A stretch of DNA of 64,000 bases from Cryobacterium suzukii. Lineage in GTDB: Bacteria > Actinomycetota > Actinomycetes > Actinomycetales > Microbacteriaceae. The position numbers and the translations under genes were made by a program. The DNA is taken from assembly GCF_004403185.1 (NCBI RefSeq), contig NZ_SOHJ01000014.1, positions 62,001-126,000 of the forward strand, in the 5' to 3' direction. Within the stretch, counting starts at the first letter, position 1, and every line of letters begins with the position of its first letter. Positions 34,853 through 43,208 of the stretch are shown here, piece after piece. The notes beneath the pieces were generated by a model. That model searched no databases and was not told the DNA's origin. It was given only the letters and a program-made list of their open reading frames with translations.

Positions 34853-35637
34853 GCGATCACCACGTCGACGTCGGCCGCGGCGAGGGCGGCGGCAAGGTCA
34901 GCGGATGGCGCAGCATCCGTTACGAGGGTGTCGATCGCTGCGAGCGCGGCAAAGCAGACCAGCGTCTCCTGGTCGAGCTTGCTGGAGTCGGCGAGCACAA
35001 TGACGCGACGGGCCGACCGCACGATGGCCGATTTGACGGCCGCTTCGACCGAGTCAGGGGTGCTGAGGCCGAAGGTGGCGCTGACGCCGTTGGCGCCGAT
35101 GAAGGCGATGTCGGGGCGGAGCGCCCCGAGCTGCGCGACGGTGCCGGCACCGACGATGGCACTGGTCAGGCCGCGTACGCGCCCGCCCAGAATGTGCAGT
35201 TGAATTGCCTCGTTGCGGGAGAGCTTGCTGGCGATCGGCACCGCATTCGTGATCACGAGCAACTGGTCGCCGGCAACTGCGGGCGCGTAGCCGCCCAGAC
35301 GGTCAGCGAGGCGCTCGGTGGTACTGCCGGCATCGAGCACGATCGAACCGGTGCGGCTGGTGGGGATCATGCGCATTGCGGCGTCAGCAATGCGCGACTT
35401 CTCGTCGAGACGCTGCGTCTGGCGTTCATCGAGGCTCGGCTCAGACAGGCTCAGGCGGTCGATGGCTACCGCGCCGCCGTGCACGCGACGCAGCTGGCGC
35501 GCGGCCTCGAGGGTGTCGAGGTCGCGGCGTACCGTCTCGGCGGTGATGGCGAAACGCGCGGCGAGGTCGGTCACGGTGACTCGACCCTCGGTTGCCACGA
35601 GCGCGGCGATCAAGAGTTGACGTTCTTCGGCGAACAT
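34849..35637 (-). CDS. fruR: DeoR-family fructose operon regulator
   Basis: 262-residue DeoR-type repressor. The N-terminal helix-turn-helix reads ARFAITAETVRRDLDTLE, and the sugar-phosphate sensor domain includes LDAGSTTERLA and ADSSKLDQ. It probably responds to fructose 1-phosphate and represses its own operon. ATG 35637 follows GGAGG and is preferred over an in-frame start at 35670. First gene of fruR-fruK-fruA-ptsI-ptsH. Confidence 0.92.
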   Translation of the reverse strand: MFAEERQLLIAALVATEGRVTVTDLAARFAITAETVRRDLDTLEAARQLRRVHGGAVAIDRLSLSEPSLDERQTQRLDEKSRIADAAMRMIPTSRTGSIVLDAGSTTERLADRLGGYAPAVAGDQLLVITNAVPIASKLSRNEAIQLHILGGRVRGLTSAIVGAGTVAQLGALRPDIAFIGANGVSATFGLSTPDSVEAAVKSAIVRSARRVIVLADSSKLDQETLVCFAALAAIDTLVTDAAPSADLAAALAAADVDVVIA

Positions 35638-35686
35638 GAATGCCTCCGGGCGGTGAGCGAGGTAAGTCACGAAGTTGGTTTCATCG

Positions 35687-35716
35687 ACTTTAGCTGTGTT
35701 TGTTTTTGTTTGTCAA
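35687..35716 (-). promoter_or_regulatory. fru operon promoter with CAAACA repeats
   Basis: On the minus strand, consensus TTGACA (35711-35716) and TAAAGT (35687-35692) with an 18-bp spacer. The spacer and -35 edge contain two CAAACA words ten bases apart (35697-35712), candidate FruR half sites. The region is strikingly AT-rich for this genome. Confidence 0.65.
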
Positions 35717-35775
35717 GAAAAAAGAAGATAAACAAAGAACTACCGCTGTCGGTCGGCGCTGTCGGTGGGCCCCGG

Positions 35776-35781
35776 TAGCGT
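35776..35781 (+). promoter_or_regulatory. Leaderless -10 box of sbcD
   Basis: TAGCGT followed by AAATAAC and ATG 35789. Confidence 0.5.
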
Positions 35782-35788
35782 AAATAAC

Positions 35789-36970
35789 ATGAAGATTCTG
35801 CACACCTCGGACTGGCACATCGGGCGCACCTTCCATACCCATTCCACGCTCGAGCACCTGGGACTCGTGCTGGATGCTCTCGTCGCGGTGGTGGCGGAAC
35901 GCGCTGTCGACGTGGTGGCCGTGGCGGGCGATGTGTTCGATTCCGCGATGCCCTCAAGAGAGAGCTATGCGCTGCTGACCGACACGTTGCGGCGGTTGAA
36001 GGAGGCCGGGGCGTCCGTTGTGATGACGAGCGGCAATCACGACTCGGCGACCCGGCTCGGCTTTCAGTCGGAGTGGGCGGCACTGGCCGGCATCCACGTG
36101 GTGACCCGGCCCGAGCAATACACCTCGCCCGTCACCATCACCGACGAGCATGGTCCAGTGCATTTTTACGGCATCCCGTATCTCGAGCCCGCACTCATTC
36201 GCCACCTGCACCCGGGGGTATCGCTGAAAACGCACGAACAGGTTCTCGATTTCGCCATGACCCGTATTCGCGACGATCTGGCACTGCGCCGCCTCACGGA
36301 GAGCGGCGGCCGCAGCGTCGTACTCTCGCACTGCTTTGCGGCCGGCGTCGCCCCGGCCGCTGAGTCGAGCGATGTTGAGCGCGACATCACCGCCGGCGGA
36401 CTCGACGTCGTACCGCTCGGGGTTTTCGACGGCTGCGACTACGTCGCCCTCGGCCACATTCACGGGCGGGCCACTCTGACCCAGCGGGTGCGCTACTCCG
36501 GAGCGCCGCTGCACTACTCCTTCGCCGAAGCCAGCAAGCCGCGCGGCGCCTGGCTGGTCGAACTCGAAGCCGATGGCCTCGGCCCGATCGAGTGGGTCGA
36601 CCTGCCCGTTCCGCGCCGGCTCGCGGTTCTTACCGGTGAACTCGCCGATCTGCTCGCTGACGAGGCATACGCCGACAACGAGGGCGACTGGGTGAAAGCC
36701 ATCATCACCGACCAGGTGCGGCCGCTCGACGCCATGCGCGCACTTCACTCCCGATTTGCGCACGCGGTTGCGCTCGAACACCGGCCTGCGATCACCGTCG
36801 AAGCGGATGGCTCGACCTACGCCGAGCGCATTCGCGCGGCCACCGGCGACCCCGAGATTGTGGCGGGTTTTCTGGCGTTCGTGCGAAACGGGGTCGGGCC
36901 CAGCGAGTTTGAACGAGCGTTGGTTGCGGAGCTGCTTGCTGAGCAAAATGCCACGGAGGTCAACGCATGA
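35789..36970 (+). CDS. sbcD: Exonuclease subunit SbcD (Mre11-type)
   Basis: Metallophosphoesterase nuclease subunit that, with SbcC, opens hairpins and trims DNA ends. 393 residues. Metal motifs: TSDWHIG (Asp8, His10), AGDVFD, SGNHDS and GHIHG. I chose ATG 35789 because TAGCGT lies seven bases upstream and the family starts with MKILHTSDWH. It overlaps sbcC by 4 bp (ATGA). Confidence 0.95.
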   Translation: MKILHTSDWHIGRTFHTHSTLEHLGLVLDALVAVVAERAVDVVAVAGDVFDSAMPSRESYALLTDTLRRLKEAGASVVMTSGNHDSATRLGFQSEWAALAGIHVVTRPEQYTSPVTITDEHGPVHFYGIPYLEPALIRHLHPGVSLKTHEQVLDFAMTRIRDDLALRRLTESGGRSVVLSHCFAAGVAPAAESSDVERDITAGGLDVVPLGVFDGCDYVALGHIHGRATLTQRVRYSGAPLHYSFAEASKPRGAWLVELEADGLGPIEWVDLPVPRRLAVLTGELADLLADEAYADNEGDWVKAIITDQVRPLDAMRALHSRFAHAVALEHRPAITVEADGSTYAERIRAATGDPEIVAGFLAFVRNGVGPSEFERALVAELLAEQNATEVNA

Positions 36971-39900
36971 AGATCAAGCGGTTGCGTCTGGCCGGGTTCG
37001 GACCGTTCAAGAACGAACAGGTCGTCGATTTTGAACGCTTTGATGCCGACGGAATCTTCCTCATCACCGGCAAAACCGGCGCGGGCAAGTCCAGCATCCT
37101 CGATGCCATCAGTTTTGCCCTCTATGACCAGGTGCCGCGATTCTCCGACGTCGCGCCGCGTCTGCGCAGCGATTACTGCGAGCCCGATGATCCCACCTTC
37201 GTCGAACTCGACTTCAGCCTGCGCGGGCGCGATTACCGTATCCTGCGCCGCCCGGCCTATGAGCGAGCAAAGATGAACGGTACCGGGACGACCACCGCAG
37301 CGCCCACCGCTGTACTGCAGGTTCTACACGGCACCGAATGGCGGGGCCTTGCGGCCAAACCAAAGGCGGTCGGCCTTGAACTGAGCGCGATCCTGCCCTT
37401 GAAGGCTGACCAATTCCTCCAGGTGATCCTGCTCGCCCAAAACCGGTTCCAATACTTTCTGCTGGCCAAAACCGATGAACGGCGTGCCGTGCTACGCAGC
37501 CTGTTCGGGACCACGCGGTTCGAACAACTGGAAACCGCGCTCGTGCTGCGCCGCAAATCACTCGACGATCGGCTCGCCGACGTACAGCGTGGTGTCGCGC
37601 AACAGATCACCGCTGCCATGCATCAGCTTCGGCTTTTGGAAGCACCGGTCGCGCCCGACCTCGGCTGGTTTAGCGACGCGCTGGCCGGCCTGAATAGCGC
37701 AGTCGATGTCGCCTCGGCGGAGGCTGCCAGTGCGGCAGTTCGGCTGTCCGCTGCAACCGAGAATCATAGAGCGGCAGCGGAGACTCAGCGACGTCAGGTT
37801 CGACGCGTCCTGGCTGACACCGCGCTGGTCGTCCTCGACGGCCGCCACACCGAGATCGAGGCACACCGAGGCACGCTGCTGCGCGCGGCCCGGGCGGCAC
37901 GGGTCTGGCCGCACATTCGGAGCAGCCGGGCCGCGACTGCCGAATGGCAGACAGCCCTGGCCGATGAAACCACGGCCAGGACCGCATGGTTGCCTTTCGG
38001 CGACGGCGACAGCGACGGCGACAGCGACAGCGGCGGCGACGGCGACGGCGGCGGCGACGGCGGCGCCAGTGACAGCGCTTGCGCTTCGCAGCGGGCGCTT
38101 CGTCCGATCATGGATGCCCTGGTGGGACGGCTCGGAGCGCTCGCGGAGGTGCTCGCGGAGGAAAAACAGCTCCCTGCCCTGAACCGAGAGATCACGGCCT
38201 TGTTCGACGCGCTTGCCGGTCACACCGATGGCCTGACGCGTGCCCAGCAGCGAATCGATGAGCTGCCCCAACAGATAGATTTCATCGGCGAGCAACTCGC
38301 TGCGGCGACCCTCGCCGCAGCCGGGGAGAACGAGGCCGCCGAGGCCGTGCGCCGGGCCGAAATCGGGTTAGCGGCCGCCGAAGACGTGGTGGCCTTGCTG
38401 AGGGAACTGGCCGGGGCCGGCACGCAGTTACTGGACCGCAGTCGTGACAACGCGGCGGCCGCCGTCGCCTACGAGGCGCTCGTGACCCGCCGGTTCGCTG
38501 GGCAGGCGTCTGAACTAGCCAGCCGCCTGGTCGAAGGTGATCCCTGCGCGGTCTGCGGGGCCATTGACCACCCTGCTCCGGCAGCAGCGCAGGGCGAGCT
38601 GGTCACCGCAGCCGACCTCAGCACGGCCCGACAGTACATGCAGGGCCGCCAACAGGAACTGGCCGATGCCCAGGAAACCGCGACCTCGCTGACGAATCGT
38701 CTCGGGCAGGCGCAGGCGCTGGCCGGGCAGCGAAGCGTCGGTGAGCTGCAAGCCGAGTGCTTTGCCGCCCGTGCCCGGTTGGCTACCGCGCAGACGGCCG
38801 CCGACCTTGTCGGCGGGCTTCGGCACGAACAAGCCGACCTTCGGGAGTCCCAGACCACTGCCCAGACCGCACTGTTAGGCCTCCGCGCGGCACGCGATAC
38901 GGCGGCCGACATTCACAGTGAGCGTTCCGGGCAGCGCGACCTGCTCGTGGCCCGCGTGGGCGCGCAGCGTGGTGGAAGCGATACCGTGACCGATCAGGTA
39001 CGCGCACTGCAGCAGGAACTGGACTGCGCGCGCAGACTCGACGACGCCCTCGTACTCAGCCAGCAACGCGCGGACGCCCGCGATGCGGCCACTCTCGACC
39101 TCGCGAACCAGCTGGCGGAGGAAGCCTTCGATGATGAGGAGACGGCTGCCGGGGCGCGGCTTGACGAGGGCCATGCCATCCAGCTGGCCAACGTCGTACG
39201 GTCCTATGACGACCAACGTGCAGCGGCCCTGGCGGCTGTGGCCGATCCTGAGCTGGTCGATCTTCCTTCAGCTCCGATCGATCTCGAGCCGTCCCTGCGA
39301 GCCTTCGATGCCGCGAGCACCGCGCGCGATGACGCTGTGAGCTCGCACAGCTCGCTCGCCGAACGTGCCGGCCAGTTGCACGTGATCGTGCGGGAAGTTG
39401 CGACGCGATTCGCGGCATCCGCTGACCTGATGGACGAGCACTCTCAGGTGCGTCAGCTGGCCGACGTAATGCAGGGCGACGAACCAAACACGAAACGGAT
39501 GCGGCTGGAGACTTATGTCCTCGCCGCCCAGCTGGAAGAAATCGTCGTGGCGGCGAACGTGCGGCTGCGCACGATGACAAGCGGACGCTACACCCTCGAA
39601 CACGATGACTCGCGTGTAAAGGGTGGCGCTCGGTCGGGTCTGGGGCTGGCGATCCGAGATGAGTTCACCGGTCGAGCTCGGCCAACGCATTCTCTGTCAG
39701 GTGGCGAGACATTCCTTGCTTCTCTCGCCCTCGCGCTCGGACTAGCCGAGGTGGTGACCGGGCAAGCGGGTGGTATCACCCTCGATACCCTGTTCGTCGA
39801 TGAGGGCTTCGGCTCGCTCGACGGCGAGACGCTCGAGACGGCCATGAGCACCCTTGACACCCTGCGCGCCGGCGGACGCACGATCGGCCTGATCAGTCAC

Positions 39901-39996
39901 GTTGACTCAATGAAAGAACAGATTCCGGCGACGCTGCGCATCTCGGTCACCGACCAGGGCTACAGCCGAATCGAGGCCGACACTCCCATTACGTGA
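36967..39996 (+). CDS. sbcC: Exonuclease subunit SbcC (Rad50-type ATPase)
   Basis: SMC-like ATPase of 1009 residues. Walker A GKTGAGKS is at 35-42. Long coiled-coil arms flank a zinc hook, Cys527-x2-Cys530 (GDPCAVCGAIDHP). The ABC signature LSGGETFLASLALALG and the Walker B region LDTLFVDEGFGSLD are near the C-terminus. About residues 345-371 are a Gly-Asp-Ser-only tract encoded by repeated GGCGAC units, which interrupts the first coiled coil and is not usual for SbcC. It is coupled to sbcD. Confidence 0.95.
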   Translation: MKIKRLRLAGFGPFKNEQVVDFERFDADGIFLITGKTGAGKSSILDAISFALYDQVPRFSDVAPRLRSDYCEPDDPTFVELDFSLRGRDYRILRRPAYERAKMNGTGTTTAAPTAVLQVLHGTEWRGLAAKPKAVGLELSAILPLKADQFLQVILLAQNRFQYFLLAKTDERRAVLRSLFGTTRFEQLETALVLRRKSLDDRLADVQRGVAQQITAAMHQLRLLEAPVAPDLGWFSDALAGLNSAVDVASAEAASAAVRLSAATENHRAAAETQRRQVRRVLADTALVVLDGRHTEIEAHRGTLLRAARAARVWPHIRSSRAATAEWQTALADETTARTAWLPFGDGDSDGDSDSGGDGDGGGDGGASDSACASQRALRPIMDALVGRLGALAEVLAEEKQLPALNREITALFDALAGHTDGLTRAQQRIDELPQQIDFIGEQLAAATLAAAGENEAAEAVRRAEIGLAAAEDVVALLRELAGAGTQLLDRSRDNAAAAVAYEALVTRRFAGQASELASRLVEGDPCAVCGAIDHPAPAAAQGELVTAADLSTARQYMQGRQQELADAQETATSLTNRLGQAQALAGQRSVGELQAECFAARARLATAQTAADLVGGLRHEQADLRESQTTAQTALLGLRAARDTAADIHSERSGQRDLLVARVGAQRGGSDTVTDQVRALQQELDCARRLDDALVLSQQRADARDAATLDLANQLAEEAFDDEETAAGARLDEGHAIQLANVVRSYDDQRAAALAAVADPELVDLPSAPIDLEPSLRAFDAASTARDDAVSSHSSLAERAGQLHVIVREVATRFAASADLMDEHSQVRQLADVMQGDEPNTKRMRLETYVLAAQLEEIVVAANVRLRTMTSGRYTLEHDDSRVKGGARSGLGLAIRDEFTGRARPTHSLSGGETFLASLALALGLAEVVTGQAGGITLDTLFVDEGFGSLDGETLETAMSTLDTLRAGGRTIGLISHVDSMKEQIPATLRISVTDQGYSRIEADTPIT
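37999..38076 (+). repeat. GGCGAC microsatellite inside sbcC
   Basis: About 78 bp built from GGCGAC, AGCGAC and GGCGGC units, all in frame, coding for a Gly/Asp/Ser tract. Slippage by whole units would keep the reading frame. Confidence 0.85.
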
Positions 39997-40142
39997 CTCT
40001 CCAACAGCCGCAATCGCTCCGCTTAAAGGCCGCGTAGGTCAGTCGATCTGACGAAATGGGGGCTTGGCCATTGCCGATCCGTGGTGAGCCTGTCACGATC
40101 GGAGCGTTGCCGCAACGAAGCGAGCCGCGCCAGGGAGCCCGA

Positions 40143-40685
40143 ATGAAAAAGATTCTTTATATCGACCTCGACAACACCCTCGTCAACGTGCAATCGGGAA
40201 TCGATCGACTCACCAACGCCGAGTACTCTCGCTACGAGAAAAGGCTCGACGAAGTGCCCGGAATTTTCGCCCGCATGGAACCTATCAGCGGTGCCATCGA
40301 CGCCTTTCACACCCTCGCCCAATCGTTCGACACTTATATTCTCTCGATGGCACCGTGGGGCAACGCGAGTGCGTGGCAACACAAGCTCGAGTGGGTGCAG
40401 GAGCACCTCGGAGCGGATGCCGGTGGACCGGCCTACAAGCGTCTCATTCTGTCGCACCACAAACATCTCAATCGCGGCGACTTTCTCGTAGATGATGGAT
40501 CAGCCGTTGGTGCTGACCGGTTCGAGGGCGAACTGATCAAGTTTCTAACCCCCCTGTTTCCCGACTGGAACACGGTGACGCGCTATCTGCTTGAGCGTGC
40601 CGGCTCGCCGTACCCGGGCGCGGCGCGCCGGACCGGGAAGCGACCGGCGCTACAGGGCGGAGCCACTTTTTCTCGAAAGCTGTGA
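40143..40685 (+). CDS. 5'-nucleotidase (deoxyribonucleotidase-type HAD enzyme)
   Basis: 180-residue HAD-superfamily phosphatase. The nucleophile motif is YIDLDNTLVNV (DxDxT form), followed by the cap helix EYSRYEKRLDEVPGIFARM and LSMAPWGNASAW. GDFLVDDGSAVGADRF holds the final acidic motif. This matches the 5'(3')-deoxyribonucleotidase (NT5C) family, which removes phosphate from dNMPs. ATG 40143 follows AGGGAG; the longer in-frame start at 40056 lacks support. Confidence 0.82.
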   Translation: MKKILYIDLDNTLVNVQSGIDRLTNAEYSRYEKRLDEVPGIFARMEPISGAIDAFHTLAQSFDTYILSMAPWGNASAWQHKLEWVQEHLGADAGGPAYKRLILSHHKHLNRGDFLVDDGSAVGADRFEGELIKFLTPLFPDWNTVTRYLLERAGSPYPGAARRTGKRPALQGGATFSRKL

Positions 40686-40765
40686 CTGTTTCGCTATTCT
40701 GATGTCGTTCGACCGGCCACAACCCGCTTGTGTTAATCCCGTAACGGGAAAGTTGGACTCAGCCC

Positions 40766-40794
40766 TTGAGCGCCCGCGTGTGGCGTTGTATATT
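40766..40794 (+). promoter_or_regulatory. Strong sigma-70-type promoter next to a terminator
   Basis: TTGAGC (40766-40771), 17-bp spacer, TATATT (40789-40794). The predicted start near 40801 is only about six bases before the stem of an intrinsic terminator. Confidence 0.6.
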
Positions 40795-40799
40795 AACGT

Positions 40800-40846
40800 T
40801 CGCTTGGACCAGTCCGATTGCCCTGCCGAACGGACTGGTCTTTTCT
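40800..40846 (+). ncRNA. Possible very short RNA, essentially a terminator hairpin
   Basis: From the predicted start, the RNA would consist of a few bases, then GACCAGTCCG (40807-40816), a 14-base loop, CGGACTGGTC (40831-40840) and TTTTCTT. It is either a tiny abundant RNA or an attenuated leader for genes downstream. The hairpin may alternatively be the terminator of the 5'-nucleotidase gene 120 bp upstream. Confidence 0.35.
40807..40846 (+). terminator. Intrinsic terminator
   Basis: Perfect 10-bp stem GACCAGTCCG/CGGACTGGTC with a 14-base loop, followed by TTTTCTT. Confidence 0.85.
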
Positions 40847-40908
40847 TGCCTGCTTCACTCGGTCCCGTTTCGTCGCACCATACTTGATCTGGATCTCTTC
40901 GCTAGGGG

Positions 40909-40937
40909 TTTACCCACATGTAAATATGGGGTAATCT
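40909..40937 (+). promoter_or_regulatory. Promoter with inverted repeat upstream of the toxin-antitoxin-like pair
   Basis: TTTACC (40909-40914), 17-bp spacer, TAATCT (40932-40937). TTACCC at 40910-40915 and GGGTAA at 40929-40934 form an inverted repeat from the -35 to the -10, and TTTACCC recurs at 40971. This is the layout expected for antitoxin autoregulation. Confidence 0.5.
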
Positions 40938-41032
40938 CACTTTTAGATTGGCGCGGATCGGCCTCGGTGATTTACCCGGACTGGTGCGGGCCACCAAGTG
41001 ATCGGGTGAAGATGATGGTGGAACTGAAGAAG

Positions 41033-41362
41033 ATGACGGAACTCAAATCGGATTTCATTCCGATGGGCGAGGTGAGTGCCGATGAGCGCTCGAGAATGGC
41101 CTTCGGAAAAGCGGGTGTGCACCGCGACGACCGGTACGCCGTGGCCGTAAACGCCGAGGGTGAGATTCTGCTGACCCCGCTCGTGTCTATCCCGCGCCGT
41201 GAGCTTCTGGTCTGGGACGACGAGGGCATCCGCGCCGCCCTGGTACGCGGCCTCGAACACAGCAGCAAGGACGAGACCGCCGAGGGTGGCGACTTCACTC
41301 GGTTCGCCGATGAGGAGCACGCGGTCGATGAGTCGGCCGCTCCCGCCGAGCCCCAGTCATGA
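41033..41362 (+). CDS. Putative antitoxin-like protein
   Basis: 109-residue protein of unknown family. It begins ELKSDFIPMGEVSADERSRM, continues with RYAVAVNAEGEILLTPLVSIPRRELLVWDD, which resembles a small swapped-hairpin beta domain, and ends in an acidic, Glu/Asp/Ala-rich tail. An acidic tail that neutralises a basic partner is common in antitoxins. Start uncertain: in-frame ATGs at 41012 and 41015 are possible. It overlaps the RelE-like gene by 4 bp (ATGA). I assign the role from context only. Confidence 0.5.
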   Translation: MTELKSDFIPMGEVSADERSRMAFGKAGVHRDDRYAVAVNAEGEILLTPLVSIPRRELLVWDDEGIRAALVRGLEHSSKDETAEGGDFTRFADEEHAVDESAAPAEPQS

Positions 41363-41655
41363 GTTTTACGCTCCTACTCACGAGGGAAGCGGCATCGGGA
41401 CTGTCCATTCTCGAAACGAAACCTCAACTGGTCGGTCGACTGAAGCGGGTTCGCACCGCTCTCGGACGGCTTCAGCTCAACCCCGAAGATCCCGCACTGC
41501 GCTCGCACAAGTACGTGTCGCTAACCGGTAAAAAGGGCGAGGCTGTCTGGGACTCCTACATCGAGCATCGAACGCCGACCGCCGGCCGCATTTACTGGCA
41601 CTACGGCCCTGGGCTCGACCGCATCACCGTTGTGATCATCACGCCGCACCCGTAG
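41359..41655 (+). CDS. RelE/ParE-like toxin candidate
   Basis: 98-residue basic protein. It shows the RelE/ParE-type pattern: an N-terminal strand (SFTLLLTREA), two helices rich in Lys/Arg (RLKRVRTALGRLQ), and C-terminal strands GRIYWHYGPGLDRITVVII ending in HPHP-like TPHP. If it acts like RelE it would be a ribosome-dependent mRNA interferase. It is coupled to the upstream gene by a 4-bp overlap. No mobile element genes surround the pair. Confidence 0.55.
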   Translation: MSFTLLLTREAASGLSILETKPQLVGRLKRVRTALGRLQLNPEDPALRSHKYVSLTGKKGEAVWDSYIEHRTPTAGRIYWHYGPGLDRITVVIITPHP

Positions 41656-41680
41656 GTCTTCGCGTGCTGGCTGCTGTGCC

Positions 41681-42541
41681 CTAGAACGGGTGGAGCAGCC
41701 GGTGCAGAAACTGGCGGGTGCGTTCCTGTTGCGGGTGCCGCAGCAACTGTTTCGGCTCGCCATGCTCGACGATGACGCCGCCGTCCACGAAGGCGATCTC
41801 GTGTGCGACCTCGCGGGCGAACTCGAGTTCATGTGTGACGATGACCATGCTCCAGCCTTCGTCGGCCAGCTCCTTGATCAGGCGCAGTACATCGCCGACG
41901 AGCTCCGGATCGAGGGCCGAGGTCGGCTCGTCGAACAAGAGCAGCTGTGGGCGCAGCGCGAGGGCCCGCACAATGCCGACCCGCTGCTGCTGGCCGCCGG
42001 AGAGTTCGAACGGAAAGCTGCCCTGTTTGTCTGTCAGGCCGACCCGCGCTAGCAGGGCGAGCGCCTCGGCCGTGACCTCAGCGGCCGGGCGGCGTTGCAC
42101 GATGACCGGTCCTTCGATCACGTTCTGCAGCACGGTCTTATGCGGAAACAGGTTGTAGTGCTGAAAAACCATGGCCGACCGGTCGCGCAGGGCGCCGAGC
42201 TGTTTCGGCGAGGTCTTCGCAGCGAAGTCAAAGGTCACCGACGCGGACGACGCGGCGCCGCGTCCGGCAGCGGTGCCGCCACCAACCCGGTCAGCAACCA
42301 ATGCAGCCGCGACCTCGATGGTACCTCCGTCGGGCAACTCCAACCCATTCAGGCAACGCAAAATGGTGGTCTTACCGGAGCCGGACGGCCCGATCAAGGC
42401 CAGCACCCGGCCGCGGCCCACCGTGAGGTCCACCGACTCCAGCACCCGGTTGCTGCCGAAACTCTTCTGCAGGCCGCGCACGCGGAGCAGGGGGGCAGCA
42501 TCCGTTTGGCCGGTTGTAGTGGAGGGATCAGCGGGCGACAT
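41681..42541 (-). CDS. Amino-acid (cystine-type) ABC transporter ATPase
   Basis: 286-residue ATPase of the polar amino-acid uptake family. Walker A GPSGSGKTT, signature LSGGQQQRVG and Walker B LLLFDEPTSALD are intact, and FQHYNLFPHKTVLQNVI is the family's Q-loop region. A Gly/Ala-rich insertion of about 30 residues lies between the first subdomain and the Q-loop. I use ATG 42541, giving a 14-bp overlap with the permease gene. Confidence 0.92.
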   Translation of the reverse strand: MSPADPSTTTGQTDAAPLLRVRGLQKSFGSNRVLESVDLTVGRGRVLALIGPSGSGKTTILRCLNGLELPDGGTIEVAAALVADRVGGGTAAGRGAASSASVTFDFAAKTSPKQLGALRDRSAMVFQHYNLFPHKTVLQNVIEGPVIVQRRPAAEVTAEALALLARVGLTDKQGSFPFELSGGQQQRVGIVRALALRPQLLLFDEPTSALDPELVGDVLRLIKELADEGWSMVIVTHELEFAREVAHEIAFVDGGVIVEHGEPKQLLRHPQQERTRQFLHRLLHPF

Positions 42542-43196
42542 AGCGGTCCAATCGCTTCTCAAGAAAACCCTGCCCGGTGGACAGCACCAGGCAGATAATC
42601 CAGTAGATGAGCGCTGCTTCGAGGTAGATCAGCATGAACTCGTTACTGAAGGATGCGATCTGCTGAGCCTCACGGAACAGGTCGGTGACCAGAATCAGCG
42701 AGGCGAGGGAGGTGTCCTTGACCAGGCTGATGAACGTGTTTGACAGCGGAGGCACCGAGACCCGAGCCGCCTGCGGCAGGATGATGCGGGTTAGGGCCCG
42801 ACGGTGCGACATGCCGATCATGTAGGCGGCCTCCCACTGGCCCTTAGGCACGGAGAGAATCGCGGCCCGGATGACCTCGGCGGCGTATCCGCCGACGTTG
42901 ATCGAGAACGCCACGATAGCGCTCGGCCACGGGTCGATGAGCACGCCGACCGAGGGCAATCCGTAGAAGATCACGAACAGCTGTACGAGCAAGGGGGTAC
43001 CGCGCACGATCGAGATGTAGCCGCGAGCGATGCCCGACAACCAGCGCTTCGTCGATAACCGCATGAGCGCGAGAACGAGAGCGAGCACGAGGCCGATCGC
43101 GAACGACATCAGGGCAAGGGGAATCGTGCCCCGCACAGCGCCGTCCACCATCGGCCAGAACGAGCCGAAGAACAACTCCCAATCAGGCTGGATCAT
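42528..43196 (-). CDS. Amino-acid (cystine-type) ABC transporter permease
   Basis: 222-residue membrane subunit with about five helices. The His/Glu/Gln/Arg permease signature GGYAAEVIRAAILSVPKGQWEAA and the ATPase-coupling loop RIILPQAARVSVPPLSN are present. It starts 12 bp after the binding-protein gene and overlaps the ATPase gene. Confidence 0.93.
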   Translation of the reverse strand: MIQPDWELFFGSFWPMVDGAVRGTIPLALMSFAIGLVLALVLALMRLSTKRWLSGIARGYISIVRGTPLLVQLFVIFYGLPSVGVLIDPWPSAIVAFSINVGGYAAEVIRAAILSVPKGQWEAAYMIGMSHRRALTRIILPQAARVSVPPLSNTFISLVKDTSLASLILVTDLFREAQQIASFSNEFMLIYLEAALIYWIICLVLSTGQGFLEKRLDRYVAR

Positions 43197-43208
43197 CGAA
43201 TCGTCGGG

